Positions 25,992 through 33,343 of a stretch of 33,343 bases of DNA are shown here, one piece after another. The translations under genes were made by a program, and so were the position numbers. Below the pieces are notes generated by a model. It ran no database searches, was not told the DNA's origin, and worked only from the letters and a program-made list of their open reading frames with translations. This DNA comes from an uncultured Nitratireductor sp. Lineage in GTDB: Bacteria; Pseudomonadota; Alphaproteobacteria; Rhizobiales; Rhizobiaceae. The DNA is taken from contig NZ_CAJXGF010000035.1 of NCBI RefSeq assembly GCF_913053745.1, positions 1 through 33,343 of the forward strand, in the 5' to 3' direction. Numbering within the stretch: position 1 is the stretch's first letter; each line of letters opens with the position of its first letter.

Positions 25992-27663
25992 GCATGTCGC
26001 GATAACGGCGGAATATCAGCGCCGGCACGATGGTGGCAACGGCAAAGCCCGCCGCCGGCAACACCATCTGCATGAAGGCATAGATGCCGATCACGCGGCG
26101 ATTGCCACCGGAGGCGAGCGCCACCGCCTCCGTGGTGATTGTCGTCAGCCGCCCCGCGCCGATCAGCAACGTGGGCAGATAGAGCCCCACCGACACCGAA
26201 AAACCGATGGCCGCAACGGCGAGAAGAGGCCGCGCCAGCATGGGCAGACGGATTTGAAAGAACCGCTCTACCGGCCCCTTGCCGAGCCCCGCCGCGATCT
26301 GATCGTACCGTCGGTCGAAGGCCCGCCAGGGGTCTTTCAGGCTGAGATAGGCATAGGGTAGCACGAAGACGAGATGTGCGAAGACGAGCGCCGCCATCGT
26401 TGCCTGCACGCCGGTCAGAATGAAGAGAAGCTGCAGCCCGAACAGGAACGCCACCTGCGGCACCAGAAGCGGCATATAGAGAAGCGCAAGCGCGCCCCGC
26501 CCCGGCGGATACCCCATCTCGTCCTCCCGCACGAAGCACAGTATGGCGATCACCACCGCAACGAGTGTGGAGATGAACGCCACGAACAGCGTGATCGCGA
26601 GCGGCTCCACCAGACTGGGCAGAACCCGCATCCAGTTGCGCAGATCGAAACGCGCCGGCAGCAGGTCGGGATATTGCCAGAGTCCCGCCACCGACCACAG
26701 GCCGAGCGCCAGAAGCCCGGCGAAAATTGCGCCGGCAGACACAAGCATCGCGGCAAGCGCCCCCCAGCGCAGACCACTGTCGCGCCGAAGCCGGCGCCCG
26801 GCGCATGCAACCCGGTCGCGCAGCCGTGCGCCGATCTTCTCGAACCCGATCCAGATCAGGATCGCAGCGGCTGTGACGCCCAGTTGCAGCACCGCCCCCG
26901 CCGACGCCAGAAAGCGCATGGAGAGGTCGGGATCGTTCATCCAGTTGACCAGCCGCACCGCCAGCGGCGCGGGCGTGGTCGGGCCCAGAATGGCGGCCAC
27001 ATCCACCACCGAAGTGGCAAAGGCGATGACCGCGAAGACCGGCAGACGGATCTGCGGATAGATCGACGGCCAGAGGCCCAACACGAAACCAGAAATGCGC
27101 CCATATCCCATCGATGCGATCAGTGCACGCATGCGCGCCGGCTTCACCTGCGGCAGTGCGGCCAGCGTGACGAGAAGCAGGAACGGAATTTCCTTCACGA
27201 TCAGCCCCGCCATCATCGACAGGCCGAGCGGATCGTGCACGATCAGCAGATCGGGCGGGCGCTCCCAACCGGTTAGTTCCGGCGAGATCAGCCGCGCGAT
27301 CATGCCTGAGGGCGCTATGAGGAAAGCGAGCGCGAAGGCGCTGGCCGCGTGCGGTAGGGAAAGAAGCGGCGAAATCAGATGCTGGATGCGCGCGAAAAGC
27401 CGTGTGCCGCCCCATGCGGCGGTAAACAGCATCACCGCTGTCAATGAAATGGCTGCGGTGACGAGCCCGGTCACAAGGCTCATCAGCGCCGACATGAGGA
27501 TCGCCGGTTCGGCAAACAGCGTGGCGAAGGGCGCAAGCCCGAACTCCATGCCGCCCAGCGCCGGCAGATAGCCGAAGGCGGGCAACACCGTGCCGGCCAA
27601 TCCGAACGCGACCGGGGCGGTCAGAAGCCCGATGGCGAGCATGGGGCCGAGGCGCGTCAGCAT
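25984..27663 (-). CDS. ynjC: ABC transporter permease, double-length YnjC-like
   Basis: A 559-residue permease made of two fused halves with about twelve transmembrane helices in total, so one chain supplies the whole channel. Each half has a BPD_transp-1-type segment: the EAA-like loop of the first half lies near 168-190 (LPQVKPARMRALIASMGYG), and the second half has DPWRAFDRRYDQIAAGLGKGPVERFFQIRLPML. It is 21 bases after ynjB and overlaps ynjD by 8, which supports one operon. Substrate unknown. Confidence 0.85.
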   Translation of the reverse strand: MLTRLGPMLAIGLLTAPVAFGLAGTVLPAFGYLPALGGMEFGLAPFATLFAEPAILMSALMSLVTGLVTAAISLTAVMLFTAAWGGTRLFARIQHLISPLLSLPHAASAFALAFLIAPSGMIARLISPELTGWERPPDLLIVHDPLGLSMMAGLIVKEIPFLLLVTLAALPQVKPARMRALIASMGYGRISGFVLGLWPSIYPQIRLPVFAVIAFATSVVDVAAILGPTTPAPLAVRLVNWMNDPDLSMRFLASAGAVLQLGVTAAAILIWIGFEKIGARLRDRVACAGRRLRRDSGLRWGALAAMLVSAGAIFAGLLALGLWSVAGLWQYPDLLPARFDLRNWMRVLPSLVEPLAITLFVAFISTLVAVVIAILCFVREDEMGYPPGRGALALLYMPLLVPQVAFLFGLQLLFILTGVQATMAALVFAHLVFVLPYAYLSLKDPWRAFDRRYDQIAAGLGKGPVERFFQIRLPMLARPLLAVAAIGFSVSVGLYLPTLLIGAGRLTTITTEAVALASGGNRRVIGIYAFMQMVLPAAGFAVATIVPALIFRRYRDMHV

Positions 27664-27684
27664 CCGGTTGGCCCTGTGCTCAGG

Positions 27685-28911
27685 CTAATTACCAACCCCA
27701 TAACGCCGCTTCCACTCGGTTTCGATGCGCTCCATCCAGCTTGGGTGCGGCTCGTCCAGCGCGGGGCCGAGTTCATCGGGGCGCAGCGTTGCGGCGCCGA
27801 GATCGATGGCATCGAAGCGGGCGCGGTCTTCCTCGTTCAGCTTGTCAAGCGCCAGAACGGTGGGATCGCCCCAGATGGCCGGGTCCTGCTTGCGAGCCTG
27901 CGCCTCCGGCGACATCAGGAAGTTGGCGGCCACCAGCGCGCCCGCCTTTGCCGAGGCGTTGTAGGGAATGGTTAGAAAGTGGGTGTTGGCCAGCGTGCCG
28001 CCGGGAAAGGTGAAGGATCGCACCGTGTCCGGCAACTCGCCATTGGCGATGGCGCTTGAGGCTTCAGCCGGATTGAACGCGAAAATGATGTCGAGCTCGG
28101 AATCGGCGAGAAGCTGCTTCATCGCCGGGTAGTTTTGCGGATACGCACGGCCGGAACGCCACATGACCGGGTTCAATCCGTCGAGAAAATCGAACAGCGG
28201 TTTCGTCACTTCGGCGAAGCGCTCCTCGTCCACGGGATCGAGCAGCAGTGACGGATCGTCGATCTTCTCGGCCAGAACCTGTTTCAGGAAGGACGAGCCG
28301 ATGAAATCCGGAGGTTGCGGATAGGAGAAGCGGCCGGGATTCTCCTGCGCCCATTTCAACAACCCGTCGGTATCCCGCGGCAGGTCTTCCACCTTAATGC
28401 GCGCGGTGTCGTAGAAGAAAACGAGTTTCGCCATGCCCCACGGGCTTTCCAGCCCTTCAACCGGCACGGTGAAGTCGGTGCGGATTGTCGGCTTGTTCTC
28501 GACATCCACGAAGGTCCAGTTCGGAAGCTTTTCCGCCCAGCCCGGCGAGAGGATCAGGCCCTGTTCCTTCATGGCCGCGAAATTCTCGCCATTGATCCAG
28601 ATAAGGTCGACCGTTCCATTTCCGTCGCGGCCAGCGGCTTTTTCCGCCACCACGGTGGCGACCGCGCTTGCCGTATCCTCAAGCTTCACATGCTTGAGTG
28701 TGACGCCGAAGCGCTCTTTCAGTTCATCGCCTGCCCATCCGATGTAGTCGTTGATGTTCTGCGACCCGCCCCAGGCGTTGAAATAGACCGTCTCGCCGCG
28801 CGCATCCTCCAGAACCGCATCCCAGTTCGAGGGATCGGGCTGTGTCGTATCGGCGGCGGCTGGAGCCGTGCCAATGGCCAAAAGTGCAGTCGAGAAAAGC
28901 AGTGCGCGCAA
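27685..28911 (-). CDS. ynjB: ABC transporter substrate-binding protein, YnjB-like
   Basis: A 408-residue periplasmic binding protein. Residues 1-20 form a short signal peptide, cleavable after ADT-type Ala at about 21, and the mature part has the family opening GETVYFNAWGGSQNINDYIGW. The start codon is TTG (28909-28911), with AAAAAGG seven to eight bases upstream. It is the first gene of the transporter operon and lies 124 bases after phnF on the same strand; this gap has a perfect palindrome, GGTTTAAACC (28935-28944), whose meaning is unknown. The YnjB family has no firmly known substrate. Confidence 0.85.
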   Translation of the reverse strand: MRALLFSTALLAIGTAPAAADTTQPDPSNWDAVLEDARGETVYFNAWGGSQNINDYIGWAGDELKERFGVTLKHVKLEDTASAVATVVAEKAAGRDGNGTVDLIWINGENFAAMKEQGLILSPGWAEKLPNWTFVDVENKPTIRTDFTVPVEGLESPWGMAKLVFFYDTARIKVEDLPRDTDGLLKWAQENPGRFSYPQPPDFIGSSFLKQVLAEKIDDPSLLLDPVDEERFAEVTKPLFDFLDGLNPVMWRSGRAYPQNYPAMKQLLADSELDIIFAFNPAEASSAIANGELPDTVRSFTFPGGTLANTHFLTIPYNASAKAGALVAANFLMSPEAQARKQDPAIWGDPTVLALDKLNEEDRARFDAIDLGAATLRPDELGPALDEPHPSWMERIETEWKRRYGVGN

Positions 28912-29035
28912 GCGAGAACCTTTTTATTACCCTTGGTTTAAACCCGTGGCGATAGAGCACGTTAGGGCTGAGCAAATCAACGCAAACCACATCGCGCTGC
29001 GGTCACTTCACGGTGAGTTTCAGGTGAAGGCGTTC

Positions 29036-29821
29036 TCAAACGGATACGGCGTCGTCCCCGCCGGGAATATGCAGTTCGATACGGTCGGCGGCAAAACGGG
29101 TTTCGGAATATTGCACGGGCTGCCCCTGCGCATCCACATTGACGGCAATGGTCACCAGAACAATCGCGCCGGGCGAAAGCCGCAGGTCTTTCAGATCGCC
29201 AGACTCTGCATGCCGCGCAGTAACGGCGGTGCTGTGACGCAGATAGTCGGCAAGTCCCAATTCCCGAAACGAGGCCGTGATCGAGCGCGTTCGCCCAAAC
29301 GCTTCCGCCATGCCCGCAAAGCGCTCTGCATCGAACCAGCTTCGGGCGCGGGAAACGGGCCGCCCATCGGCATGCGAAAGCGTCTCGAGGCGGATCACCG
29401 GCGCGCCGGGCAAAAGGTGCAATGCCTTTGCAATGTCTGCGATGGCGGGTTCCACCGCATGGTCGAGCAAATCGGCGGCTAGCCCGCGCGATTGCCCGGC
29501 CAGTCCTTCAGAAAACCGCGTGCGACGTCGAATGGGATAAGCGAGCCGTTTGCGACCTTCCACGAAGGTTCCGCGTCCCTGCTCGGCACGCAGCACGCCT
29601 TCCTGTACGAGAGCCGCAATTGCCGTTCGCACCGTATGGCGGTTGACCCCGAATCGTTCCGCCAACACCACTTCGGGCGGCATGCGGCCATCACTGCCGA
29701 GCACCCCCTCCCCGATCTCGCGCCGCATGCGGTCGGCGATCTGGCGCCAAAGTGCAACGCCGCTACGACGCTCTATCACTGTTCGCTTCGTCCGCACCAA
29801 TTCCCGTTCTCCCGGCCGCAT
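29036..29821 (-). CDS. phnF: Phosphonate regulator PhnF (GntR/HutC family)
   Basis: A 261-residue repressor. The N-terminal winged helix (about 21-90) has LWRQIADRMRREI and MPPEVVLAERFGVNRHTVRTAIAALVQEGVLRAEQGRGTFV, a GntR HTH. The C-terminal UTRA effector domain (about 100-255) ends with VQYSETRFAADRIELHI. It is divergent from phnG, and inverted repeats between them fit its operators. The start is uncertain: ATG at 29821 lacks a clear ribosome site, while a GTG eight codons downstream has GGGAG before it. By analogy with known PhnF proteins it represses the phn operon until an unknown signal relieves it. Confidence 0.9.
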   Translation of the reverse strand: MRPGERELVRTKRTVIERRSGVALWRQIADRMRREIGEGVLGSDGRMPPEVVLAERFGVNRHTVRTAIAALVQEGVLRAEQGRGTFVEGRKRLAYPIRRRTRFSEGLAGQSRGLAADLLDHAVEPAIADIAKALHLLPGAPVIRLETLSHADGRPVSRARSWFDAERFAGMAEAFGRTRSITASFRELGLADYLRHSTAVTARHAESGDLKDLRLSPGAIVLVTIAVNVDAQGQPVQYSETRFAADRIELHIPGGDDAVSV

Positions 29822-29836
29822 GTCATCAACACGTCA

Positions 29837-29864
29837 TGGACACGCGCTAGGTAGAACCTATAAT
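29837..29864 (+). promoter_or_regulatory. phnG operon promoter
   Basis: A perfect -10, TATAAT (29859-29864), has TGGACA (29837-29842) 16 bases upstream as a good -35. The start site would be about 29871. Confidence 0.7.
29848..29860. promoter_or_regulatory. PhnF operator candidate 1, overlapping the -10
   Basis: TAGGT (29848-29852) and ACCTA (29856-29860) form a perfect 5-bp inverted repeat around AGA. It overlaps the first bases of the -10. The form resembles the GT-x-TA-x-AC type sites of HutC-family regulators. Confidence 0.45.
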
Positions 29865-29872
29865 ATGTTTAA

Positions 29873-29892
29873 TTGTCTAGAACAATAGACAA
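29873..29892. promoter_or_regulatory. PhnF operator candidate 2, at the transcription start
   Basis: TTGTCTA (29873-29879) and TAGACAA (29886-29892) form a perfect 7-bp inverted repeat with a 6-base centre, placed at about +1 to +20. A bound protein there would block transcription. This is the stronger of the two repeats. Confidence 0.6.
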
Positions 29893-29921
29893 ATTATCCA
29901 CCCGACGAGGATTAAGGCATC

Positions 29922-30389
29922 ATGGTCTCACGACAGGAAAGACAGGCGGTCACCGAGCGGCGGCGCGAGGCGATGGCAGTGCTTGCCATGGCCAGCGGAA
30001 GCGATCTCCTGCAGCTCTGGAACGAAACCGGCCTACCCGATGACGCCGAAACGCTGCGCGGGCCCGAGACCGGCCTCGTGACGGTTCGTGGCCGCATGGG
30101 CGGCGGCGGCGCGTCGTTCAATATCGGCGAGGCGACCGTCACGCGCGCCACGATCAAACTGCCCACCGGGGAAGTCGGCCATGCCTACGCACTCGGCCGC
30201 GAAAAGTTGAAGGTGCGTGTCGCCGCCCTCATCGACGCCCTACACCAGAGACCCGACCTTGAAGCCAGGATCGAAGAGAAGATCCTCGCGCCGCTGCGCA
30301 CCCGCCTCAGCGAAACCGATGCGGTGCGCCGCGCCGAAACGGCGGCCACCAAGGTCGACTTCTTTACCATGGTTCGCGGAGAGGATTGA
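29922..30389 (+). CDS. phnG: Carbon-phosphorus lyase complex subunit PhnG
   Basis: A 155-residue subunit of the C-P lyase core complex PhnGHIJ, which degrades phosphonates to phosphate. The RRREAMAVLAMA opening and GGGGASFNIGEATVTRATIKLPTGEVGHAYALGRE match the family. With PhnI it takes part in coupling the phosphonate to ATP. First gene of the operon, with AAGG/GAGG before its ATG. It overlaps phnH (TGATG). Confidence 0.93.
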   Translation: MVSRQERQAVTERRREAMAVLAMASGSDLLQLWNETGLPDDAETLRGPETGLVTVRGRMGGGGASFNIGEATVTRATIKLPTGEVGHAYALGREKLKVRVAALIDALHQRPDLEARIEEKILAPLRTRLSETDAVRRAETAATKVDFFTMVRGED

Positions 30390-31000
30390 TGACGCTCGAT
30401 TCGATCGCCATAGAAGGCGGCTTCCAGAACCCGGTCTTCGACGCCCAGACCATATTCCGCGCGGTGATGAAGGCCATGGCCGAACCCGGCACGGTCCACC
30501 AGGGCATCGCGCTTGCCAGCCCACCCGCACCGATGACACCGGAGGCAGCAGCCATCGCGATGGCGCTTTGCGATCGGGACACACCCATCTGGCTCGACCC
30601 CGCACTTGCAGACGATGAAGCCGTCCGTGCTTGGCTCGCCTTCCACACCGGTGCGCCGCTTGCCAACACGCCCGCCGATGCCCATTTCGTCTTTTCTGCC
30701 GATCCCGAACATTTGATCGGGCTCGAAAACTTCTCCCAGGGCTCACAGGAATACCCCGACCGCTCGGCCACGCTCGTTCTTCAGGTGCATGACCTTTCGG
30801 GCGGTGAGGAGTTGGTGCTCGAAGGTCCCGGTATCGAGAGCGAAGCGCGCTTCGCGCCGCATCCACTGCCGCGTCACTTCACCCGCCAGTGGGCTCAGAA
30901 CCACGCCCGCTTTCCGCGCGGCATCGACCTGATTCTGGTCAGTCGCGAGGGTCTTGCGGCATTGCCCCGCTCCACCCGCATCATCAGCCAGGAGGCCTGA
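30389..31000 (+). CDS. phnH: Carbon-phosphorus lyase complex subunit PhnH
   Basis: A 203-residue subunit, essential for the C-P lyase. Family landmarks: GGFQNPVFDAQTIFRAVMKAMAEPGT near the start and the FPRGIDLILVS motif near the end. It resembles a PLP-enzyme fold without cofactor binding. The ATG at 30389 shares bases with the phnG stop, so translation is coupled; a TTG three bases earlier is not needed. phnI follows after 3 bases. Confidence 0.93.
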   Translation: MTLDSIAIEGGFQNPVFDAQTIFRAVMKAMAEPGTVHQGIALASPPAPMTPEAAAIAMALCDRDTPIWLDPALADDEAVRAWLAFHTGAPLANTPADAHFVFSADPEHLIGLENFSQGSQEYPDRSATLVLQVHDLSGGEELVLEGPGIESEARFAPHPLPRHFTRQWAQNHARFPRGIDLILVSREGLAALPRSTRIISQEA

Positions 31001-31003
31001 GTC

Positions 31004-32113
31004 ATGTATGTAGCCGTCAAGGGCGGCGAAGCCGCCATCCAGAACGCGCACCGGCTTCTGGCCGACCGCCGGCGCGGCGACCGCAACATGCCCGCCATCA
31101 CGCTTGCGCAGATCGCCAGCCAGCTTTCGCTCGCCGTCGACCGCGTCATGTCCGAAGGCTCGCTTTACGACACGGGCCTCGCTGCGCTGGCCGTCAAGCA
31201 GGCACGCGGTGACATGATCGAAGCGATCTTCCTTCTGCGCGCCTACCGCACCACCCTGCCGCGCTTCGGCTATACGCGCCCCATCGACACGGCGGCCATG
31301 CTGGTCGAGCGACGCCTCTCCGCTACCTACAAGGATCTGCCCGGCGGGCAGCTTCTCGGCCCCACCTTCGACTACACGCATCGCCTGCTCGACCCGGATC
31401 TGGCCGAAGGCGCCGAACCGGCCGCGCCCGAGACGCGCAGCGAGGCCGAAGAAGCGATGCCGCGCGTGTCCGACATTCTCGCCAATGAAGGCCTGATCGA
31501 GGAAGACGGTGCGTTGCCGGAAAACCGCGAGCCCGGCGACATCACCCGTGAGCCACCGGAATTCCCCATGGAACGCGACCAGCGCCTTCAGGCGCTTTCG
31601 CGTGGCGACGAGGGTTTTCTCCTCGCACTCGGATACTCCACCCAGCGCGGCTATGGCCGCAACCACCCCTTCGCCGGCGAAATCCGCATTGGCGAGGTGG
31701 ATGTGGAGATCGACGTGCCGGAACTGGACTTCCCGCTCACGCTTGGCCGCATCCGCGTCACCGAATGCCAGATGGTCAACCAGTTCAAGGGTTCCAAAAA
31801 GGTGCCGCCGCAATTCACGCGCGGCTATGGGCTGGTGTTCGGCCAATCGGAGCGCAAGGCCATGGCGATGTCGCTGTGCGACCGGGCACTGCGCGCGGGC
31901 GAGCTGGATGAAGACATTACCGCACCGGCGCAGGACGAGGAGTTCGTCATTTCCCATTGCGACAACGTGCAGGCGACCGGCTTCGTCGAGCATTTGAAGC
32001 TGCCGCACTATGTCGATTTCCAGGCCGAACTCGGTCTGGTTCGCCAGATGCGCCGCGAATATGAGGAGCGCCGCGAGGGCGCAGACACCGAGCGCCGGGA
32101 GGCCGCCGAATGA
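31004..32113 (+). CDS. phnI: Carbon-phosphorus lyase complex subunit PhnI
   Basis: A 369-residue subunit, the nucleosidase-like part of the complex that, with PhnG and PhnH, replaces adenine of ATP by the phosphonate to give a ribose-1-phosphonate triphosphate. MYVAVKGGEAAIQNAHRLL at the start, EAIFLLRAYRTTLPR and GYSTQRGYGRNHPFAGEIR are conserved family segments. It overlaps phnJ by 4 bases. Confidence 0.94.
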   Translation: MYVAVKGGEAAIQNAHRLLADRRRGDRNMPAITLAQIASQLSLAVDRVMSEGSLYDTGLAALAVKQARGDMIEAIFLLRAYRTTLPRFGYTRPIDTAAMLVERRLSATYKDLPGGQLLGPTFDYTHRLLDPDLAEGAEPAAPETRSEAEEAMPRVSDILANEGLIEEDGALPENREPGDITREPPEFPMERDQRLQALSRGDEGFLLALGYSTQRGYGRNHPFAGEIRIGEVDVEIDVPELDFPLTLGRIRVTECQMVNQFKGSKKVPPQFTRGYGLVFGQSERKAMAMSLCDRALRAGELDEDITAPAQDEEFVISHCDNVQATGFVEHLKLPHYVDFQAELGLVRQMRREYEERREGADTERREAAE

Positions 32114-32994
32114 ACGCCCACACCGACAACATCGCCCAATACAATTTCGCCTATCTGGACGAGCAGACGAAGCGCATGATCCGCCGCGCGATCCTCAAGG
32201 CGATCGCCATTCCCGGTTATCAGGTGCCCTTCGCCAGCCGCGAAATGCCAATGCCCTATGGCTGGGGCACCGGTGGCGTTCAGGTCACCGCATCGGTGAT
32301 CGGTTCCGACGATGTGCTCAAGGTGATCGACCAGGGCGCGGACGACACGACCAATGCCGTCTCCATCCGCGCCTTCTTTCAGAAGGTCGCGAATGTGGCA
32401 GTCACAACACACACATCGGATGCCACCATCATCCAGACCCGTCACCGCATTCCCGAGGAACCCCTCAAACCCGGTCAGGTGCTTGTGTATCAGGTGCCAA
32501 TCCCCGAGCCACTGCGCTTTCTCGAGCCGCGCGAGACCGAAACACGCAAGATGCACGCGCTTGAGGAATACGGCCTCATGCATGTGAAGCTTTACGAGGA
32601 TATCGCCCAGCACGGCCACATCGCCACCACCTTCGCCTACCCGGTCAAGGTCGAGGGACGCTACGTGATGGACCCATCGCCAACCCCGAAATTCGACAAT
32701 CCGAAGATGCATATGTCGAAGGCGCTTCAGCTTTTCGGCGCGGGCCGCGAAAAGCGCATCTACGCCGTGCCGCCTTACACCTCGGTAAAAAGCCTCGACT
32801 TCGAGGATCACCCCTTCGAGATCGAAAGCTGGGAACACTGTTGTGGGCTCTGCGGCTCAACGAAGAGCTATCTCGACGAAATCGTCACGGACGATGCGGG
32901 CGGCCGGCTATTCGTCTGTTCGGATACGGATTATTGCAACACGCGGCAGGAACAGGGGTTCCAGGGCCCCCTCAACAGCGAGGCGGCCGAATGA
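32110..32994 (+). CDS. phnJ: Radical SAM carbon-phosphorus lyase PhnJ
   Basis: The catalytic subunit that breaks the C-P bond with a SAM-derived radical, 294 residues. The unusual 4Fe-4S cysteine pattern C-x2-C-x21-C-x5-C is fully present in CGLC (near 245-248), then CSDTDYC, and the Gly of IPGYQVPFASREMPMPYGWGTGG, in which the glycyl radical forms, is intact. It overlaps phnI and phnK by 4 bases each, so the genes are tightly coupled. Confidence 0.96.
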   Translation: MNAHTDNIAQYNFAYLDEQTKRMIRRAILKAIAIPGYQVPFASREMPMPYGWGTGGVQVTASVIGSDDVLKVIDQGADDTTNAVSIRAFFQKVANVAVTTHTSDATIIQTRHRIPEEPLKPGQVLVYQVPIPEPLRFLEPRETETRKMHALEEYGLMHVKLYEDIAQHGHIATTFAYPVKVEGRYVMDPSPTPKFDNPKMHMSKALQLFGAGREKRIYAVPPYTSVKSLDFEDHPFEIESWEHCCGLCGSTKSYLDEIVTDDAGGRLFVCSDTDYCNTRQEQGFQGPLNSEAAE

Positions 32995-33343
32995 CAGCCA
33001 CTGACGGTCAAACGCTGCTCGAGGTGCGCGACCTCGCCAAATACTACGGCGACGTACCCGGCTGCGAGCAGGTGACATTCGACCTCTGGCCGGGAGAAGT
33101 CCTCGGCGTGGTCGGCGAGTCCGGCTCGGGAAAGTCGACGCTGCTCAAATGTCTGTCGACACAACTTGCACCGGACCAGGGCAGCATCCGCTATCGGATG
33201 CGCGACGACGGCATGCAGGACGTGCACGCGCTGTCCGAAGCGCGTCAGCGGCTCCTGATGCGAACCGACTGGGGCATCGTGCACCAGAATCCCCGGGATG
33301 GACTCCGCTTCGGCATCAGCGCCGGGGCGAATGTCGGCGAACG
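32991..33343 (+). CDS. phnK: Phosphonate C-P lyase ATPase PhnK (cut by window end)
   Basis: The first 117 codons of an ABC-type ATPase that binds the PhnGHIJ core and is needed for C-P bond cleavage. Walker A GESGSGKST lies near residue 42-50, followed by LLKCLSTQLAPDQGSIRY, and the Q-loop VHQNPRDGLR is at about 99-108. The signature and Walker B lie beyond the window. The ATG overlaps the phnJ stop (ATGA). Relatives in dipeptide transport share the domain, but the position after phnJ settles the identity. Confidence 0.92.
   Translation, partial: MTATDGQTLLEVRDLAKYYGDVPGCEQVTFDLWPGEVLGVVGESGSGKSTLLKCLSTQLAPDQGSIRYRMRDDGMQDVHALSEARQRLLMRTDWGIVHQNPRDGLRFGISAGANVGE

Noticed and set aside
26374-27276. 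300-codon plus-strand frame inside the permease gene
   Set aside because: Very rich in His, Arg and Gln, as expected for the complement of hydrophobic helices.
29892-29901. DnaA-box-like TTATCCAC in the phnG leader
   Set aside because: Single near-match with no other boxes or AT-rich unwinding element; chance is likely.
30743-32008. 421-codon minus-strand frame opposite phnH and phnI
   Set aside because: Antisense to two certain genes; composition follows the codon use of the sense strand.

Overview
The window reads as chromosomal DNA from an alphaproteobacterium of the Hyphomicrobiales (Rhizobiales), most like a Phyllobacteriaceae-type genome (Mesorhizobium/Nitratireductor/Hoeflea relatives). 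That placement is an inference. It rests on high GC coding sequence, the alphaproteobacterial cell-cycle regulator GcrA with GANTC sites, a SAM-II riboswitch before metZ, an ActS/ActR (RegB/RegA) pair, a class I lysyl-tRNA synthetase and the long double-length Dcd.

Layout. 1-8 kb holds housekeeping genes: a bacterial voltage-gated sodium channel, dcd, riboswitch-controlled metZ, a CDP-alcohol phosphatidyltransferase, apaG, and a leftward argD-argF-hslO run. At about 8.2 kb gcrA diverges from argD; its upstream region is rich in GANTC sites. A degraded LysR remnant follows, then phoU and phoR without the pst genes usually found between them, then a divergent ppk2. From 12.2 to 16.3 kb lies a more accessory-looking block: a membrane glycosyltransferase with a GspE-type N-terminal domain, an AT-rich gap with a possible small ORF, an orphan LuxR-type regulator with two DNA-binding domains in tandem, and a solitary periplasmic solute-binding protein.

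16.3-20.9 kb carries a fatty acid hydroxylase-type membrane enzyme, a TerB-like protein, lysK, and a leftward pair made of an S24-type repressor and a secreted nuclease-like protein, headed by a palindromic operator candidate. From 29.8 down to 20.9 kb every gene points left: phnF, a YnjBCD-type ABC transporter, hrpB, actS and actR, with mostly short gaps or overlaps. Rightward from 29.9 kb runs the carbon-phosphorus lyase operon phnGHIJK, cut by the window end inside phnK. Its promoter has a perfect -10 and two inverted repeats that are good PhnF operator candidates.

Together the genes touch phosphorus biology several times: phosphonate breakdown, PhoR/PhoU signalling and a polyphosphate kinase. 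I found no CRISPR array, tRNA, rRNA, insertion sequence or integrase. I do not see a clearly undescribed multi-gene system. The most novel-looking items are the tandem-HTH LuxR/glycosyltransferase/orphan binding-protein block, the GANTC cluster before gcrA, and the YnjBCD transporter placed beside phn.
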